Counted from the first letter of the stretch, positions 35,333-44,158 are shown. The stretch is DNA of 64,000 nucleotides from Streptomyces sp. NBC_01237 (GCF_035917275.1 NZ_CP108508.1:4154001-4218000), one strand, 5' to 3'. Made by a program: numbers and translations. Notes: a model not told the origin generated them from the sequence alone.

Positions 35333-36301
35333 TCAGTCCCCCGCCGACGGGGCGGCGAGGGCGGACTCGCGGGTGCCGCAGCGCCGCGCGGCCGGTGCCA
35401 GGACCTGCTGGACCACGCGGACGAACCGATCCGACAGGGGGTGACTGCCCTGGACCGGCCGGATCAGCGAGATGGCGATGCTCGGCCCTCCCCGCAGCGG
35501 CACGAAGGCCACGGAGGGGTGGACATTGCGCCGCAGTACCAGGTCGGGCACCACGCTGATGCCCTTGCCCGCGGCCACCGACTCGATGCACTCGTCGAAG
35601 TTGAGGCAGCACAGCACGGTGCCGGGGCGACGGGCGAGGCCCCAGTCCTTCTGCTGCACGGGGCCGGTGACCTCGTTGAGCACGAGGGGGTACTCGGCCA
35701 GTTCGAACCAGTCCAGCTGCTCCCGTACGGCCAGCGGATGCCGGCGCGGGACGGCGGCGACGTAACGCTCGGTGCCGAGCAGCGTCTCCTTCACCCCGCC
35801 GCGCCGCGGTCGGCCCCGCAGGATCGCCACATCGACGGCCGCCTGGTCGACCCCGGCGCACGCGTCGTCGCGGCGCCGCAGTTCGACGCGGGCGCCGGTC
35901 TCCTCCTCGAAGCGCCGGATGGCCTCGTGGACCCACTCGTCGGGGAGCAGCCAGGAGAACCCGAGCCGCAGAACGGGCGCGGCGCCCTCGGGGAACAGGG
36001 CCTTCTCGAAGCGGGGCAGCAGCACTTGGAGTTCGTCGCGCAGGGCCGCGCCCGCCGGGGTCAGGGAGACCTGGCGGGTGGTGCGCTGGAAGAGCCGCAC
36101 GCCCATGTGCTCTTCGAGACGGCGGATGGACCGGGTCAGGGCGGGCTGGTTGCTCGACATCCTGGCGGCGGCGTGGGTGAAGCTCAGGGTGTCGGCAACG
36201 GCGAGGAAGGCGTGCAGATGCCGCAGGTTGACCCCCGTGATGCGTGCGGTCGGGACGGGGGCTGCGGGTATTCGGGGAGTGTCCTCGGGTTGTTGTGTCA
36301 T
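35333..36301 (-). CDS. LysR family transcriptional regulator
   Basis: 322 residues. Winged HTH at about 25-85 (NLRHLHAFLAVADTLSFTHA ... MSSNQPALTRSIRRLEEHMG) and a periplasmic-binding-fold effector domain with FSWLLPDEWVHEAIRRFEEE, SVVPDLVLRRNV. Its ATG overlaps the AfsA stop (ATGA), so it is translationally coupled to hormone biosynthesis. LysR proteins usually sense a small molecule and often regulate a divergent gene; here none is divergent, so it may act on afsA itself, the receptor/epimerase operon or unlinked clusters. The pairing of LysR with AfsA is noteworthy. Confidence 0.9.
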   Translation of the reverse strand: MTQQPEDTPRIPAAPVPTARITGVNLRHLHAFLAVADTLSFTHAAARMSSNQPALTRSIRRLEEHMGVRLFQRTTRQVSLTPAGAALRDELQVLLPRFEKALFPEGAAPVLRLGFSWLLPDEWVHEAIRRFEEETGARVELRRRDDACAGVDQAAVDVAILRGRPRRGGVKETLLGTERYVAAVPRRHPLAVREQLDWFELAEYPLVLNEVTGPVQQKDWGLARRPGTVLCCLNFDECIESVAAGKGISVVPDLVLRRNVHPSVAFVPLRGGPSIAISLIRPVQGSHPLSDRFVRVVQQVLAPAARRCGTRESALAAPSAGD

Positions 36302-37284
36302 GCCTCTCTGCCTTTCCCTGCGGGTTCGTCGGCCCCGGTCTCCGCCACCGTCGCCGCCGCTGTCGTGGTGACCGTGGCCGCGAAGGCGACACGGCCGGCC
36401 TGCACGGCTTCGACCCGGAGCCGGGCGCGGCCCGCGTCATCGGGGCCGAGGGGCTCGGTGCGGAGCGCACAGGGCACGTCCAGCTCGACGTACTGGGTGA
36501 ACGTGCAGTCCAGGGCGGATATCTCGACCGGACGGCCGCCTCCGCGCATCAGGTCGTACGTCAGTTGGTGCGCCGACTCCAGCAGCAGCATGCCCGGCAC
36601 ATGGTCCACGGGGTGGTCGAAATGGACGGGGTGCGGGGCGAGGACTCTGAGCTGCCTGTCCTCACCCGGAGTGCCGGAGCTGATCACGACATCGTCCTCG
36701 TGCGACCGCCGGACGTCTTCGGCGGCGGCCGGCGCGGGGGCGGGCACCGAACGGGCCATGGCCGCGGACGCGTCGGCGTAGGACCCGCGCAGTCGCCGGT
36801 AGACCCCCGGGGTGTGGGTGGTGAATCTGGTCCGGGCAGTCGCCACTTCGACGCCGCCCCGCGTGATGACCATGCGCATGGAGAGGGCGGCCGGACGGCT
36901 GCCCCGGTACGACAGATCGAAGCACTCGACGTGGAGTTCGACCTCACTGCCGAGGTCCGCACCGTACGCGGCGCTGTCGACCTGGAAGGCGAAGCTCTCC
37001 CAGATGAGCTGATGCCCGATCGGCACCTCGTACGCGGCGTGGCACAGCAGCGGAAAGGTCTGACGGATGGTCTCGCAGAGCAGCAGGGGATCGAACGCCG
37101 TCCCCACACGGTAGAAGGCGTGCGTGGCGGGCCAGTCGGCGACGACGCGGAAGGCGTCGGGCCCTGTCCTGGTCCAGTTCTCGAGGTAGACCTCAGCGGC
37201 GTTCGACTTGTGCACATAGTGCTGCGGCACTTGGTCGATGACTGGGTCGAGGATGCAGTTTCCAGCAGCGTCGTGTGCGGGCAC
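36298..37284 (-). CDS. AfsA-like gamma-butyrolactone/butenolide biosynthesis protein
   Basis: 328 residues from GTG 37284. Two AfsA repeats (hot-dog folds) are clear: VPQHYVHKSNAAEVYLENW with DWPATHAFY, and HPVHFDHPVDHVPGMLLLES followed by AHQLTYDLM. AfsA condenses a beta-ketoacyl-ACP/CoA with dihydroxyacetone phosphate, the key step to gamma-butyrolactone and butenolide hormones. The gene diverges from the receptor-type TetR gene; an ARE-like palindrome sits in the 113-bp spacer, so repression by the receptor and release by the hormone are predicted. Translationally coupled to the downstream lysR gene. Confidence 0.93.
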   Translation of the reverse strand: MPAHDAAGNCILDPVIDQVPQHYVHKSNAAEVYLENWTRTGPDAFRVVADWPATHAFYRVGTAFDPLLLCETIRQTFPLLCHAAYEVPIGHQLIWESFAFQVDSAAYGADLGSEVELHVECFDLSYRGSRPAALSMRMVITRGGVEVATARTRFTTHTPGVYRRLRGSYADASAAMARSVPAPAPAAAEDVRRSHEDDVVISSGTPGEDRQLRVLAPHPVHFDHPVDHVPGMLLLESAHQLTYDLMRGGGRPVEISALDCTFTQYVELDVPCALRTEPLGPDDAGRARLRVEAVQAGRVAFAATVTTTAAATVAETGADEPAGKGREA

Positions 37285-37348
37285 GAGGACCGCCCCCCTC
37301 CGTGTAAGAGCACTCGCCGCCGAGTTGAGCGGCGATCATCATTTCATT

Positions 37349-37372
37349 AACATAGAGGGAGGTCTCTTTGTT
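37349..37372. promoter_or_regulatory. ARE-like palindrome between afsA-like and receptor genes
   Basis: AACATAGAG (37349-37357) and CTCTTTGTT (37364-37372) form an 8/9 inverted repeat around GGAGGT. The outer ACA...TGTT bases agree with autoregulatory elements bound by gamma-butyrolactone receptors (ArpA/ScbR family). It lies 26 bp before the receptor start and 65 bp from the afsA-like start. Confidence 0.65.
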
Positions 37373-37397
37373 TGTCGAGAAAGCATGGGTCATCCTG

Positions 37398-38027
37398 ATG
37401 AAGTCCAAACCACCACAGGAACGTGCCGTCCGGACCCGGAGGGCCCTCCTCAGGGCCGCGGCCGAGTGTTTCGACGAATGCGGATATTACGGGGCGGGTA
37501 CCAACAAAATCCTCGCCCGCGCGGGCATGACGCAGGGCGCCATGTACTTCCACTTCAAATCGAAGGAGGAACTGGCGCACGCGGTCATGCTGGAGCAGGC
37601 GGCCGACCTGGAACTGCCCGCGGAACCACGGGGGTTGCAACAGTTGGTGAACGTCACCCTCATGCTGGCCGTGGAGATGCAGAACAATGTTCTGCTGCGC
37701 GCCGGAGTGCGGCTCGCCGTGGACCCCGCGGGACCGGCCCGGCACGACGACTCGATCTACTCCTGGTGGGCGGCGCTCTTCCACAAGGAGCTGGTGGTGG
37801 CCAGGGCGGCGGGTGAACTCCGCGACGACGTCGACGAGAAGAGCTTCTCGCAGACACTCGTCGGCGCGTACACCGGGACGCAGCTGATGTCGGAGATAAC
37901 GACGGGCCGCTCGGACCTGACCCTGCGCATCACGAACCTGTGGCGCTTCCTGCTGCCCGGCATCGCCACACCCGAGATGCTCGCCGCACTCGACCTGAAC
38001 GGCGTGCCCGTGAGGGAAACGGGGTGA
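37398..38027 (+). CDS. TetR-family gamma-butyrolactone receptor-type repressor (ScbR/ArpA-like)
   Basis: 209 residues. N-terminal HTH with family signature ERAVRTRRALLRAAAECFDE and ILARAGMTQGAMYFHFKSKE, where GALYFHF is typical of butyrolactone receptors. The C-terminal ligand domain retains the tryptophan-containing helix YSWWAALFHKELVVARAAGE, matching the conserved Trp that contacts ligand in CprB/ArpA. It probably binds the ARE upstream of itself and afsA and releases DNA on hormone binding. ATG 37398 starts the conserved region; a TTG ten codons upstream is an alternative. Its stop overlaps the epimerase start (GTGA). Confidence 0.9.
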   Translation: MKSKPPQERAVRTRRALLRAAAECFDECGYYGAGTNKILARAGMTQGAMYFHFKSKEELAHAVMLEQAADLELPAEPRGLQQLVNVTLMLAVEMQNNVLLRAGVRLAVDPAGPARHDDSIYSWWAALFHKELVVARAAGELRDDVDEKSFSQTLVGAYTGTQLMSEITTGRSDLTLRITNLWRFLLPGIATPEMLAALDLNGVPVRETG

Positions 38028-38959
38028 CCGGCACCCGGATCGTCGTCACCGGTGGCACGGGGTTCATCGGCGCGCATGTCGCCAAGGAGCTGCTCGCCCG
38101 TGACGGGGTGACGGTCCGCTTCGCCGGCCGGCGTCCGGTCCACGCCGGCACACCGGGCGTGGAGTGGGTACGGGCCGAACTCACCGACTCCGGCTCGCTG
38201 CACGGGATCTGCGAGGACGCCGACGTACTGGTCCACCTGGCGTCCAAGGTCTCCGGGACCGAGGAGAGCTGCCGCGCCGTGAACGAGGCGGGCACCGCGG
38301 CCCTCATGGCGGAGGCGGTACGCGCCGGGACACCGCGCGTCGTGCATCTGTCCACCACGGCGGTCTACGGCCGGGGCCCGCACACCGGCCAGGACATTCC
38401 CGACCTCACCCCCGCCCCGGTGTCGGCCGCCAGCGCGACGCGGCTCGCGGGCGAACAGCACGCACTGCGGGCCGGAGCGGTGGTGCTCCGCGCCGGGCTG
38501 GTCCTGGGAACGGGCGACCTCTGGGTCGTCACCGCGCTGGCCGAGCTGCTGAAGCGCGTGCCCGGCCGGTGGGCGGGCGGAGCCGCCTCGCTGTCGGTCG
38601 TGGACGCGTCGGACCTGGGGCGGCTGATCACCGCAGTCGCCCTGGCACCCGCACCACCGGGGCCCGCGGTCTTCCACGCGGCGCATCCCCGGCCGGTACG
38701 GATCGGCGACCTGGTCGCGGCCCTCGCCGAGCACGGGATCGTGCCCCCTCCCGCCGACGAGGACTGGTCCTGGGACCGTTGCCTCCAGGAGCACGCCGGC
38801 CGTCCGGGGATCGTGAGCGAGAGACAGTTCCATCTCCTCGCGCAGGACCACTGGTACCGGTCCGACGCGGTCTGGCAGCGCACCGGAGTGGAACCGGGCC
38901 CCGGCCCCCTCGACCGGCTGGCCGCCTCGGCCGACTGGTACCGCACGCTGCTGGCCTGA
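38024..38959 (+). CDS. NAD-dependent epimerase/dehydratase family protein
   Basis: 311 residues. Rossmann motif VVTGGTGFIGAHVAKELL near the N-terminus, then ASKVSGTEESCRAVNEAGT and a catalytic Ser/Thr-Tyr arrangement (HLSTTAVYGRGPH) though the usual Y-x-x-x-K has SAASATRLAGEQ further on rather than a Lys, so activity type is uncertain. Overlaps the receptor gene and is therefore co-expressed with it. Comparable oxidoreductases tailor the keto group of butenolide/butyrolactone hormones, so a reductase/epimerase step in that pathway is inferred. Confidence 0.85.
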   Translation: MTGTRIVVTGGTGFIGAHVAKELLARDGVTVRFAGRRPVHAGTPGVEWVRAELTDSGSLHGICEDADVLVHLASKVSGTEESCRAVNEAGTAALMAEAVRAGTPRVVHLSTTAVYGRGPHTGQDIPDLTPAPVSAASATRLAGEQHALRAGAVVLRAGLVLGTGDLWVVTALAELLKRVPGRWAGGAASLSVVDASDLGRLITAVALAPAPPGPAVFHAAHPRPVRIGDLVAALAEHGIVPPPADEDWSWDRCLQEHAGRPGIVSERQFHLLAQDHWYRSDAVWQRTGVEPGPGPLDRLAASADWYRTLLA

Positions 38960-39129
38960 AACGCGCCGCGCTCCGGGGCGACCGCACTCCGGGGCGACCG
39001 GGACGGCCGAAGCGACCCGAACCGCCGCACGTTCGCGCTCCGGGTGCGTCCCGGACCCCCGCACGTCCGCGCTCCGGGCGCGTCCGACGCGGCCGGAACC
39101 GGACTCCGGCCCGCCGCGTCCCCCCGCAC

Positions 39130-39462
39130 ATGGACACTCGACGAGAAGCCGTCACCGGAATCGCCGGATGCCTGGTCGCCGCCGTCGGCGCCGTGGCGGG
39201 TATCGCGGCCTGGACCCCGTACGGCCGGGACGGGCTGTTCGGCGGCTTCGAATCCGCCTCCAACTGGAACGTGGTGTGGCTCGGTCTCCCCGTCATGACG
39301 CTCGGCGGAACCGCCGCCGCGCTGGGCGTCTTCGCCCTCGTCCGGGGCCGGTGGCGCCCCGCACTGGGCCTGATGACGGCCGTCACCGCCCTGGCGGCCC
39401 TCGGCTACGGCTTCGACGTCCTGGCCGGCCCGGAACCCCAGCTGTGCGGCGACCCCTGCTGA
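39130..39462 (+). CDS. Small hypothetical membrane protein
   Basis: 110 residues from ATG 39130 (no clear ribosome site). Three hydrophobic helices: AVTGIAGCLVAAVGAVAGIA, VVWLGLPVMTLGGTAAALG and ALGLMTAVTALAALGYGFDV. It ends in a short tail with two cysteines (QLCGDPC). No family recognised. Follows the epimerase gene by 170 bp of GC-rich sequence with CTCCGGG repeats and converges on the P450 gene; a connection to the hormone locus is not shown. Confidence 0.6.
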   Translation: MDTRREAVTGIAGCLVAAVGAVAGIAAWTPYGRDGLFGGFESASNWNVVWLGLPVMTLGGTAAALGVFALVRGRWRPALGLMTAVTALAALGYGFDVLAGPEPQLCGDPC

Positions 39463-39486
39463 GCCCACCGCACTCCGCCCGTCGGC

Positions 39487-40692
39487 TCACAGCTCCACGC
39501 GCAGCTCCTTCAGCCCCCGGATCACATACCCGGGATTCCACTCGGGCTCGGCCGTCACCCGCATCGTCGGCGCCCTGCGCAGCAACTCACCGAACGAGGC
39601 GGCGAGTTCGATACGGGCCAGCGGCGCGCCCAGACAGTAGTGGATACCTGCCCCGAACGTGACGTGCGGGTTGTCCTGCCGGGACAGATCGAGCACGTCC
39701 GGCTCCGCGAACCGTTCCGGGTCCCGGTTGGCCGAGCCGAACAGCAGCGCCACCTCCGATCCGCGCGGAATGACCGTGCCGCCGATCTCGATGTCGTCCA
39801 GCACCCAGCGCTCGAACATCTGCAACGGGGTGTCGTACCGCATCAGCTCCTCCACGGCCGTCGGCAGCAGCCCGTGGTCCGCGCGCAGCGCCGCGAGCCG
39901 GTCCGGGTGCGCGAAGAGCGTGCGCCACCCGTTGACGGTGGTGTTGACCGTCGCCTCGTGCCCCGCGTTCAGCAGCAGCACACAGGTGGAGATCATCTCC
40001 TGCTCGCTCAGCCGCTCCCCCTCGTCGTGGGCGGCGATGAGCGCGGAGATCAGGTCGTCCCCCGGCTGCCCCCGGCGCTCGGCGATCAGTTCGCGCAGGT
40101 ACGCGGAGAAGTCGACCGAGGCGCGGACGGCGGCCCGCGCGGTCTCCTCGGACGGGTTCAGCTCGTACATCCCGCAGATGGCCGCCGACCAGGGCCGCAG
40201 CAGCGCCCGGTCGGACTCCGGGACCCCGAGCATTTCGGCGATGACGGCGACCGGCAGGGGTTCGGCGACCGCTGCCAGCAGATCGCCGCCGCCCTCGGCG
40301 ACGAGCGCGTCCACCAGCTCGGCCGCCAGCCGCCGCACGGTCGGCGCCAGCCCCTCGACCGTACGCGGGGTGAACGCCTTGGAGACGAGCCGCCGGATCC
40401 GGGTGTGGTCGGGGGCCTCCAGATCGAGGAGACCCTGCCCGTTGAGGGTGTGGAACGGCTCGTGCGCGTCGGGCGGTGCCGGGCGGCCGAACTCCTCGTG
40501 GGTGAAGCGGTGCAGATACGTGCGGCCCAGACGCCGGTCACGCAGCAGGCCCGACACATCGGAGTAGTGCGGGATCAGCCACTGCCGGGTCGGCTCGAAG
40601 TAGTGCGCCCGGCCGGTGGCACGCAGGGCGGCGTAGGCGGGGTACGGATCGGCGACGAACGCCGGAGACCAGGGATCGAAGGACACGTGCAT
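39487..40692 (-). CDS. Cytochrome P450
   Basis: 401 residues, a standard soluble actinobacterial P450. The I-helix oxygen-binding motif LNAGHEATVNTT, the K-helix EELMR (E-x-x-R) and the heme-ligand loop VTFGAGIHYCLGAPLAR with its proximal cysteine are all intact. The usual partners, a ferredoxin and reductase, are not adjacent. P450s hydroxylate or oxidise; in butenolide loci (for example those of SRB or SAB hormones) a P450 acts with AfsA and a dehydrogenase, and this gene lies 2.2 kb beyond the receptor operon, so participation is plausible but not certain. Confidence 0.92.
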   Translation of the reverse strand: MHVSFDPWSPAFVADPYPAYAALRATGRAHYFEPTRQWLIPHYSDVSGLLRDRRLGRTYLHRFTHEEFGRPAPPDAHEPFHTLNGQGLLDLEAPDHTRIRRLVSKAFTPRTVEGLAPTVRRLAAELVDALVAEGGGDLLAAVAEPLPVAVIAEMLGVPESDRALLRPWSAAICGMYELNPSEETARAAVRASVDFSAYLRELIAERRGQPGDDLISALIAAHDEGERLSEQEMISTCVLLLNAGHEATVNTTVNGWRTLFAHPDRLAALRADHGLLPTAVEELMRYDTPLQMFERWVLDDIEIGGTVIPRGSEVALLFGSANRDPERFAEPDVLDLSRQDNPHVTFGAGIHYCLGAPLARIELAASFGELLRRAPTMRVTAEPEWNPGYVIRGLKELRVEL

Positions 40693-40796
40693 GACCCGAC
40701 GCTACCGGCGCCGGGCGCCACCGCAAGGGCTCCGGCGCGTACGGGGCCGGCCGGCCCCGTACGCGGAGGCTTCACGCCGTACCGGGAGGCCGGCGC

Positions 40797-40880
40797 CACA
40801 CGGAAGCCGACACCACGCGGGACCGGCGCCACACGGAAGCCGACACCACACGGAAGCCGACACCACACGGAAGCCGACAC
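40797..40880. repeat. Tandem 17-bp repeats
   Basis: Four exact copies of CACACGGAAGCCGACAC at 40797-40813, 40830-40846, 40847-40863 and 40864-40880, with one divergent 16-bp unit after the first. Spacer between the P450 start and the response-regulator stop. No CRISPR-like spacers. Confidence 0.9.
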
Positions 40881-40917
40881 CACGGCCCCCGCCCTGCCGC
40901 CCCGCCCGGCCCGGTCC

Positions 40918-41580
40918 TCAGCCGGGCGTGACCAGCCGGGCCTCGTACGCGAACACCGCCGCCTGGGTCCGGTCGCGCAGCCCGAGCTTCACCAGGATGC
41001 GGCTGACATGCGTCTTGATGGTGGATTCGGCGACCACCAGATGGGAGGCGATCTCCGCGTTCGACAGGCCCTGCGCGATGAGCACCAGCACCTCCGTCTC
41101 CCGTTCCGTGAGATCACCGATCCGGGCGAGGGCGGGCGGCCGGGGCGTCTCGGCGACCTTGGCGAACTCGGTGATCAGCCGCCGGGTCACGGTCGGCGCG
41201 AGCAACGCCTCACCGGACGCCACCACCCGTACGCCGTCGGCGAGTTGCCGTGCCGAGGCGTCCTTGAGCAGGAAGCCGGAGGCCCCGGCCCGCAGCGCCT
41301 GGTACACGTACTCGTCGAGGTCGAACGTCGTCAGTACCAGCACCTTCGCGTCCGCGTCCTGCGCCACGATCTCGCGGGTCGCCTCGATGCCGTTCATCAC
41401 CGGCATCCGGATGTCCATCAGCACCACGTCGGGGCGCAGGGCCGCGACCTGCGAGACGGCCTGCCGCCCGTCGACCGCCTCACCGGCGACCTCGATCCCC
41501 GGCATCGCGTTGAGCAGCACGGAGAAACCCTCGCGCACCATCATCTGGTCGTCGACGATCAGGACCCGGATGTCGTTCAT
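40918..41580 (-). CDS. Two-component response regulator, NarL/LuxR class
   Basis: 220 residues. Receiver domain with Asp10, Asp11, phospho-acceptor Asp56 (VLMDIRMPVMNG) and the conserved Lys in GFLLKDAS; LuxR HTH near the C-terminus (LTERETEVLVLIAQGLSNAE then IASHLVVAESTIKTHVSRI). Its ATG overlaps the kinase stop (ATGA), so kinase and regulator are coupled. Regulon unknown; tandem repeats lie downstream. Confidence 0.95.
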   Translation of the reverse strand: MNDIRVLIVDDQMMVREGFSVLLNAMPGIEVAGEAVDGRQAVSQVAALRPDVVLMDIRMPVMNGIEATREIVAQDADAKVLVLTTFDLDEYVYQALRAGASGFLLKDASARQLADGVRVVASGEALLAPTVTRRLITEFAKVAETPRPPALARIGDLTERETEVLVLIAQGLSNAEIASHLVVAESTIKTHVSRILVKLGLRDRTQAAVFAYEARLVTPG

Positions 41581-42908
41581 GCCTTCCCGTCCCGCTCGGT
41601 GTCGTATCTGTCATGCGTGTCATGCGTGTCGTGCGTGGTCTGTACGGGGATGAACGCGGCGATCTCGTATCCGCCGTCCTCGGTCGCCCCCGCCGTCATC
41701 TCCCCGTTCAGCATGGCGACCCGCTCCCGCATCCCGGTGATCCCGTGCCCGGCCCCCGGCGAGGGCTTCACCAGGCCGGTGGGCGGCCCGTTGACGACGC
41801 GCAGCCCGAGTCCGCCGAGCACATAGCCGAGCTCGACCTGTGCGGTGGCGCCCGGCGCGTGCCGCAGCGTGTTGCTGAGGGCCTCCTGGATGATCCGGTA
41901 CGCCGACAGCTCGACGCCCTGCGGAAGCGCGCGCACCGCACCGGTGACCGTCTTCTCCGACTCCAGACCCGCCTCCCGCACATTGGCGAGGAGCCCGTCG
42001 AGCCCGTCGAGGGTGGGCTGCGGGGCGTCCGGCGCCTCGTAGTCGTCCGCGCGGACCACCCCGAGGACCCGGCGCAGCTCCGTGAGGGCGGCCACCGCGT
42101 TCTCCCGGATGGTGACGAACGCCTGCTCCAGCTCGGGCGGCGGGTTCTCCACCCGGTAGGGGGCGGCCTCCGCCTGGATCGCGACGACCGACATGTGGTG
42201 CGCGACGACGTCGTGCAGCTCACGGGCGATGGTGGTGCGCTCCTCCAGCAGCGTGCGCCGGTCGCGCTCCACGGCGGTGACGGTGCGCTGCACGGTCACC
42301 TCACGCTGGGCGTCGCGCCGGACGTGGACGATGCCCACCACGAGCAGCGCCATGGCGGAGAGCACGAGCATCGGCCCGACGCTGGAGGAGTCCCGCATGG
42401 GCCCGCTGTTCTCCATCAGCAGGGCGAGCAGCAGGCCGGCCGTCCACATCCAGGCGGCGGCACGCGGCCGTGTCCTGGCCGCCACGACCACCAGGACCAC
42501 CAGGTGCGCGAAGAAGCTGCTGGGCCCCCACAGCCACTCATTGCTGGTCACAGCGGTGATGAAGGAGACGGCCATCGACAACCAGAACGCGGCGACCGGC
42601 CTGACCAGGGTCAGCGCGACCGGAACCGCGGGCAGCGCACCGACGAAGAACTGCCGGTTCCACGTGCCGATCGCGAGCATCACGGTGAAGAACGTGGCCA
42701 GCAGGACCAGGGCGTGCGGGGTCCAGACGGCGTGCTTCCGCAACCGTGAGGGCACCAGCCGGAAGAACCGCCCCTCGCCGCTCATCGGGGCCAGCGGGCG
42801 GTAGGCGAAGATGTCGTGGAAGAGGTCCTGGCGCAGGCCGGCCATCGCGCCCTTGAAGGCCCGCAGCTCCGGGCTTCTGGTCTTCGTCTGGGTCTGGGTC
42901 TGGGTCAC
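41577..42908 (-). CDS. Membrane sensor histidine kinase (HisKA_3 type)
   Basis: 443 residues from GTG 42908. Repeated TQ at the N-terminus, then four or five transmembrane helices (about 55-190, from VLLATFFTVMLAIGTW to VLSAMALLVVGIVHV) and no large extracellular loop. The HisKA_3 dimerisation helix carries His232 in ARELHDVVAHHMSVV; the ATPase domain has the N-box ALSNTLRHAP and G-box GHGITGMRERVAML. It autophosphorylates and signals to the overlapping NarL-type regulator. The membrane-embedded sensor suggests detection of a membrane-active agent or envelope state. Confidence 0.94.
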   Translation of the reverse strand: MTQTQTQTKTRSPELRAFKGAMAGLRQDLFHDIFAYRPLAPMSGEGRFFRLVPSRLRKHAVWTPHALVLLATFFTVMLAIGTWNRQFFVGALPAVPVALTLVRPVAAFWLSMAVSFITAVTSNEWLWGPSSFFAHLVVLVVVAARTRPRAAAWMWTAGLLLALLMENSGPMRDSSSVGPMLVLSAMALLVVGIVHVRRDAQREVTVQRTVTAVERDRRTLLEERTTIARELHDVVAHHMSVVAIQAEAAPYRVENPPPELEQAFVTIRENAVAALTELRRVLGVVRADDYEAPDAPQPTLDGLDGLLANVREAGLESEKTVTGAVRALPQGVELSAYRIIQEALSNTLRHAPGATAQVELGYVLGGLGLRVVNGPPTGLVKPSPGAGHGITGMRERVAMLNGEMTAGATEDGGYEIAAFIPVQTTHDTHDTHDRYDTERDGKA

Positions 42909-43100
42909 GCCTCCACGGTAGGCGGCGGCGCGGCGCCGGTCGTCCGCAGTGATACGGATTCCGGAGCGTCCCCCTCAAGTACTACGAGGCGCATCCGGTG
43001 CGCCCGGCGCACATGCCCGCACGGCGCACCCGCACACCGCCGCGAGCCCCGCACAGGCCCCACCGCGCGGCGGCGCGGCACGCCCCGCGCACGCCCGCCC

Positions 43101-43976
43101 TCACCACGCCAGCTGGGCCAGTTCCTCCGCCACCACCGCGCACGCGTCCGCCGAGGGGTCGATCAGCGGGAAGTGGCCGACGCCCTCCAGCAGGGTCAGC
43201 CCCACCGTCTCGCCCGCCTTCGCCGCCGCGTCGACGAACGCCTCCGACACCGCCTGCGGCACGGTCAGGTCGTCGGTGCCCTGCACCACGGCCGTCGCGA
43301 TGCCGGTCGGCAGCAGCGCGGCCGGATCACTGGACGCCCGGCGGCCCTCGAAAGCGTCCTTCCCACCCAGGAGTTGCCCCACGGCCCCGGAGCAGATCCC
43401 CAGCTCGACGGCGGCCGTGAAGTCGGCGATCGGCGCCAGGGCGACGACCCCGCGCAGCGGCGGCGGCGAGGGGAGCCGCCACGGCGACCCCTCGGGAAGC
43501 TCGTGCCGGGCCGCCGCCCACAGCGCCAGGGTGCCGCCCGCCGAGTGTCCGGTCACCACGGTCCGCCGCAGATCGGCCTGCGGCAGTTCCCGGGCGGCCA
43601 GCCCCGGCAGGGCGTCCATCGCGGCGGCGACATCGTCGAACGTCTCGGGCCAGCGGCCCGCGACCGGCCCCGCGCCACCCTGCTGCGGGATCTCACTGCC
43701 GCGCCGGTACTCCACGTTGGCGACGGCGAAGCCGCGCCGGGCCAGGAAGTCCGCGAGCGGCGACACATGGGCCCGGTCGTACGGGGCCCGCCAGGCCCCG
43801 CCGTGGAACAGGACGACGAGCGGCACCCCGGTCCGGCCGTCGCGCGGCGCGAAGAAGTCGATCACCTGGTCGGGGTGGCTGCCGTAGGCGGCGGACCGAT
43901 CGGGGGCGACCACCGGATGCGCGAACGCCGACTCGGTCTCGGCGGCGTCACGCTCACGCGCGGCAGAATCCGACAT
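43101..43976 (-). CDS. Alpha/beta hydrolase, probable kynurenine formamidase
   Basis: 291 residues from ATG 43976 (GGAG upstream). The oxyanion signature HGGAWR, nucleophile elbow GHSAGG, acid in VQGTDDLTVP and a C-terminal His in GVGHFPLID give a complete triad. HGG-x-W hydrolases include the arylformamidases that convert N-formylkynurenine to kynurenine, and the gene follows tryptophan dioxygenase and kynureninase genes on the same strand, filling the missing step. The 182-bp gap upstream contains CCAATGCC/TGTGCC-type short repeats (about 43993-44030), so it may have its own promoter. Confidence 0.82.
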   Translation of the reverse strand: MSDSAARERDAAETESAFAHPVVAPDRSAAYGSHPDQVIDFFAPRDGRTGVPLVVLFHGGAWRAPYDRAHVSPLADFLARRGFAVANVEYRRGSEIPQQGGAGPVAGRWPETFDDVAAAMDALPGLAARELPQADLRRTVVTGHSAGGTLALWAAARHELPEGSPWRLPSPPPLRGVVALAPIADFTAAVELGICSGAVGQLLGGKDAFEGRRASSDPAALLPTGIATAVVQGTDDLTVPQAVSEAFVDAAAKAGETVGLTLLEGVGHFPLIDPSADACAVVAEELAQLAW

Positions 43977-44158
43977 GCTGCTCCAACCGTCCAATGCCAA
44001 TGCCTGTGCCTGTGCCAGTGCGTGGTCCCGACGCCAGTGTGCACCCTCACGGCGTGGCCGGGACCGTGCCGGGGCCATCTGCCCAACTGGCGTGACCTGC
44101 GGGGACGGTACCAGTCGGGGGCGGACCGTCCGGACCGCCCCCGATCGCCCGCTTCCCC

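Noticed and set aside
40797..40880. CRISPR array
   Set aside because: Repeats are contiguous with no unique spacers and no cas genes.
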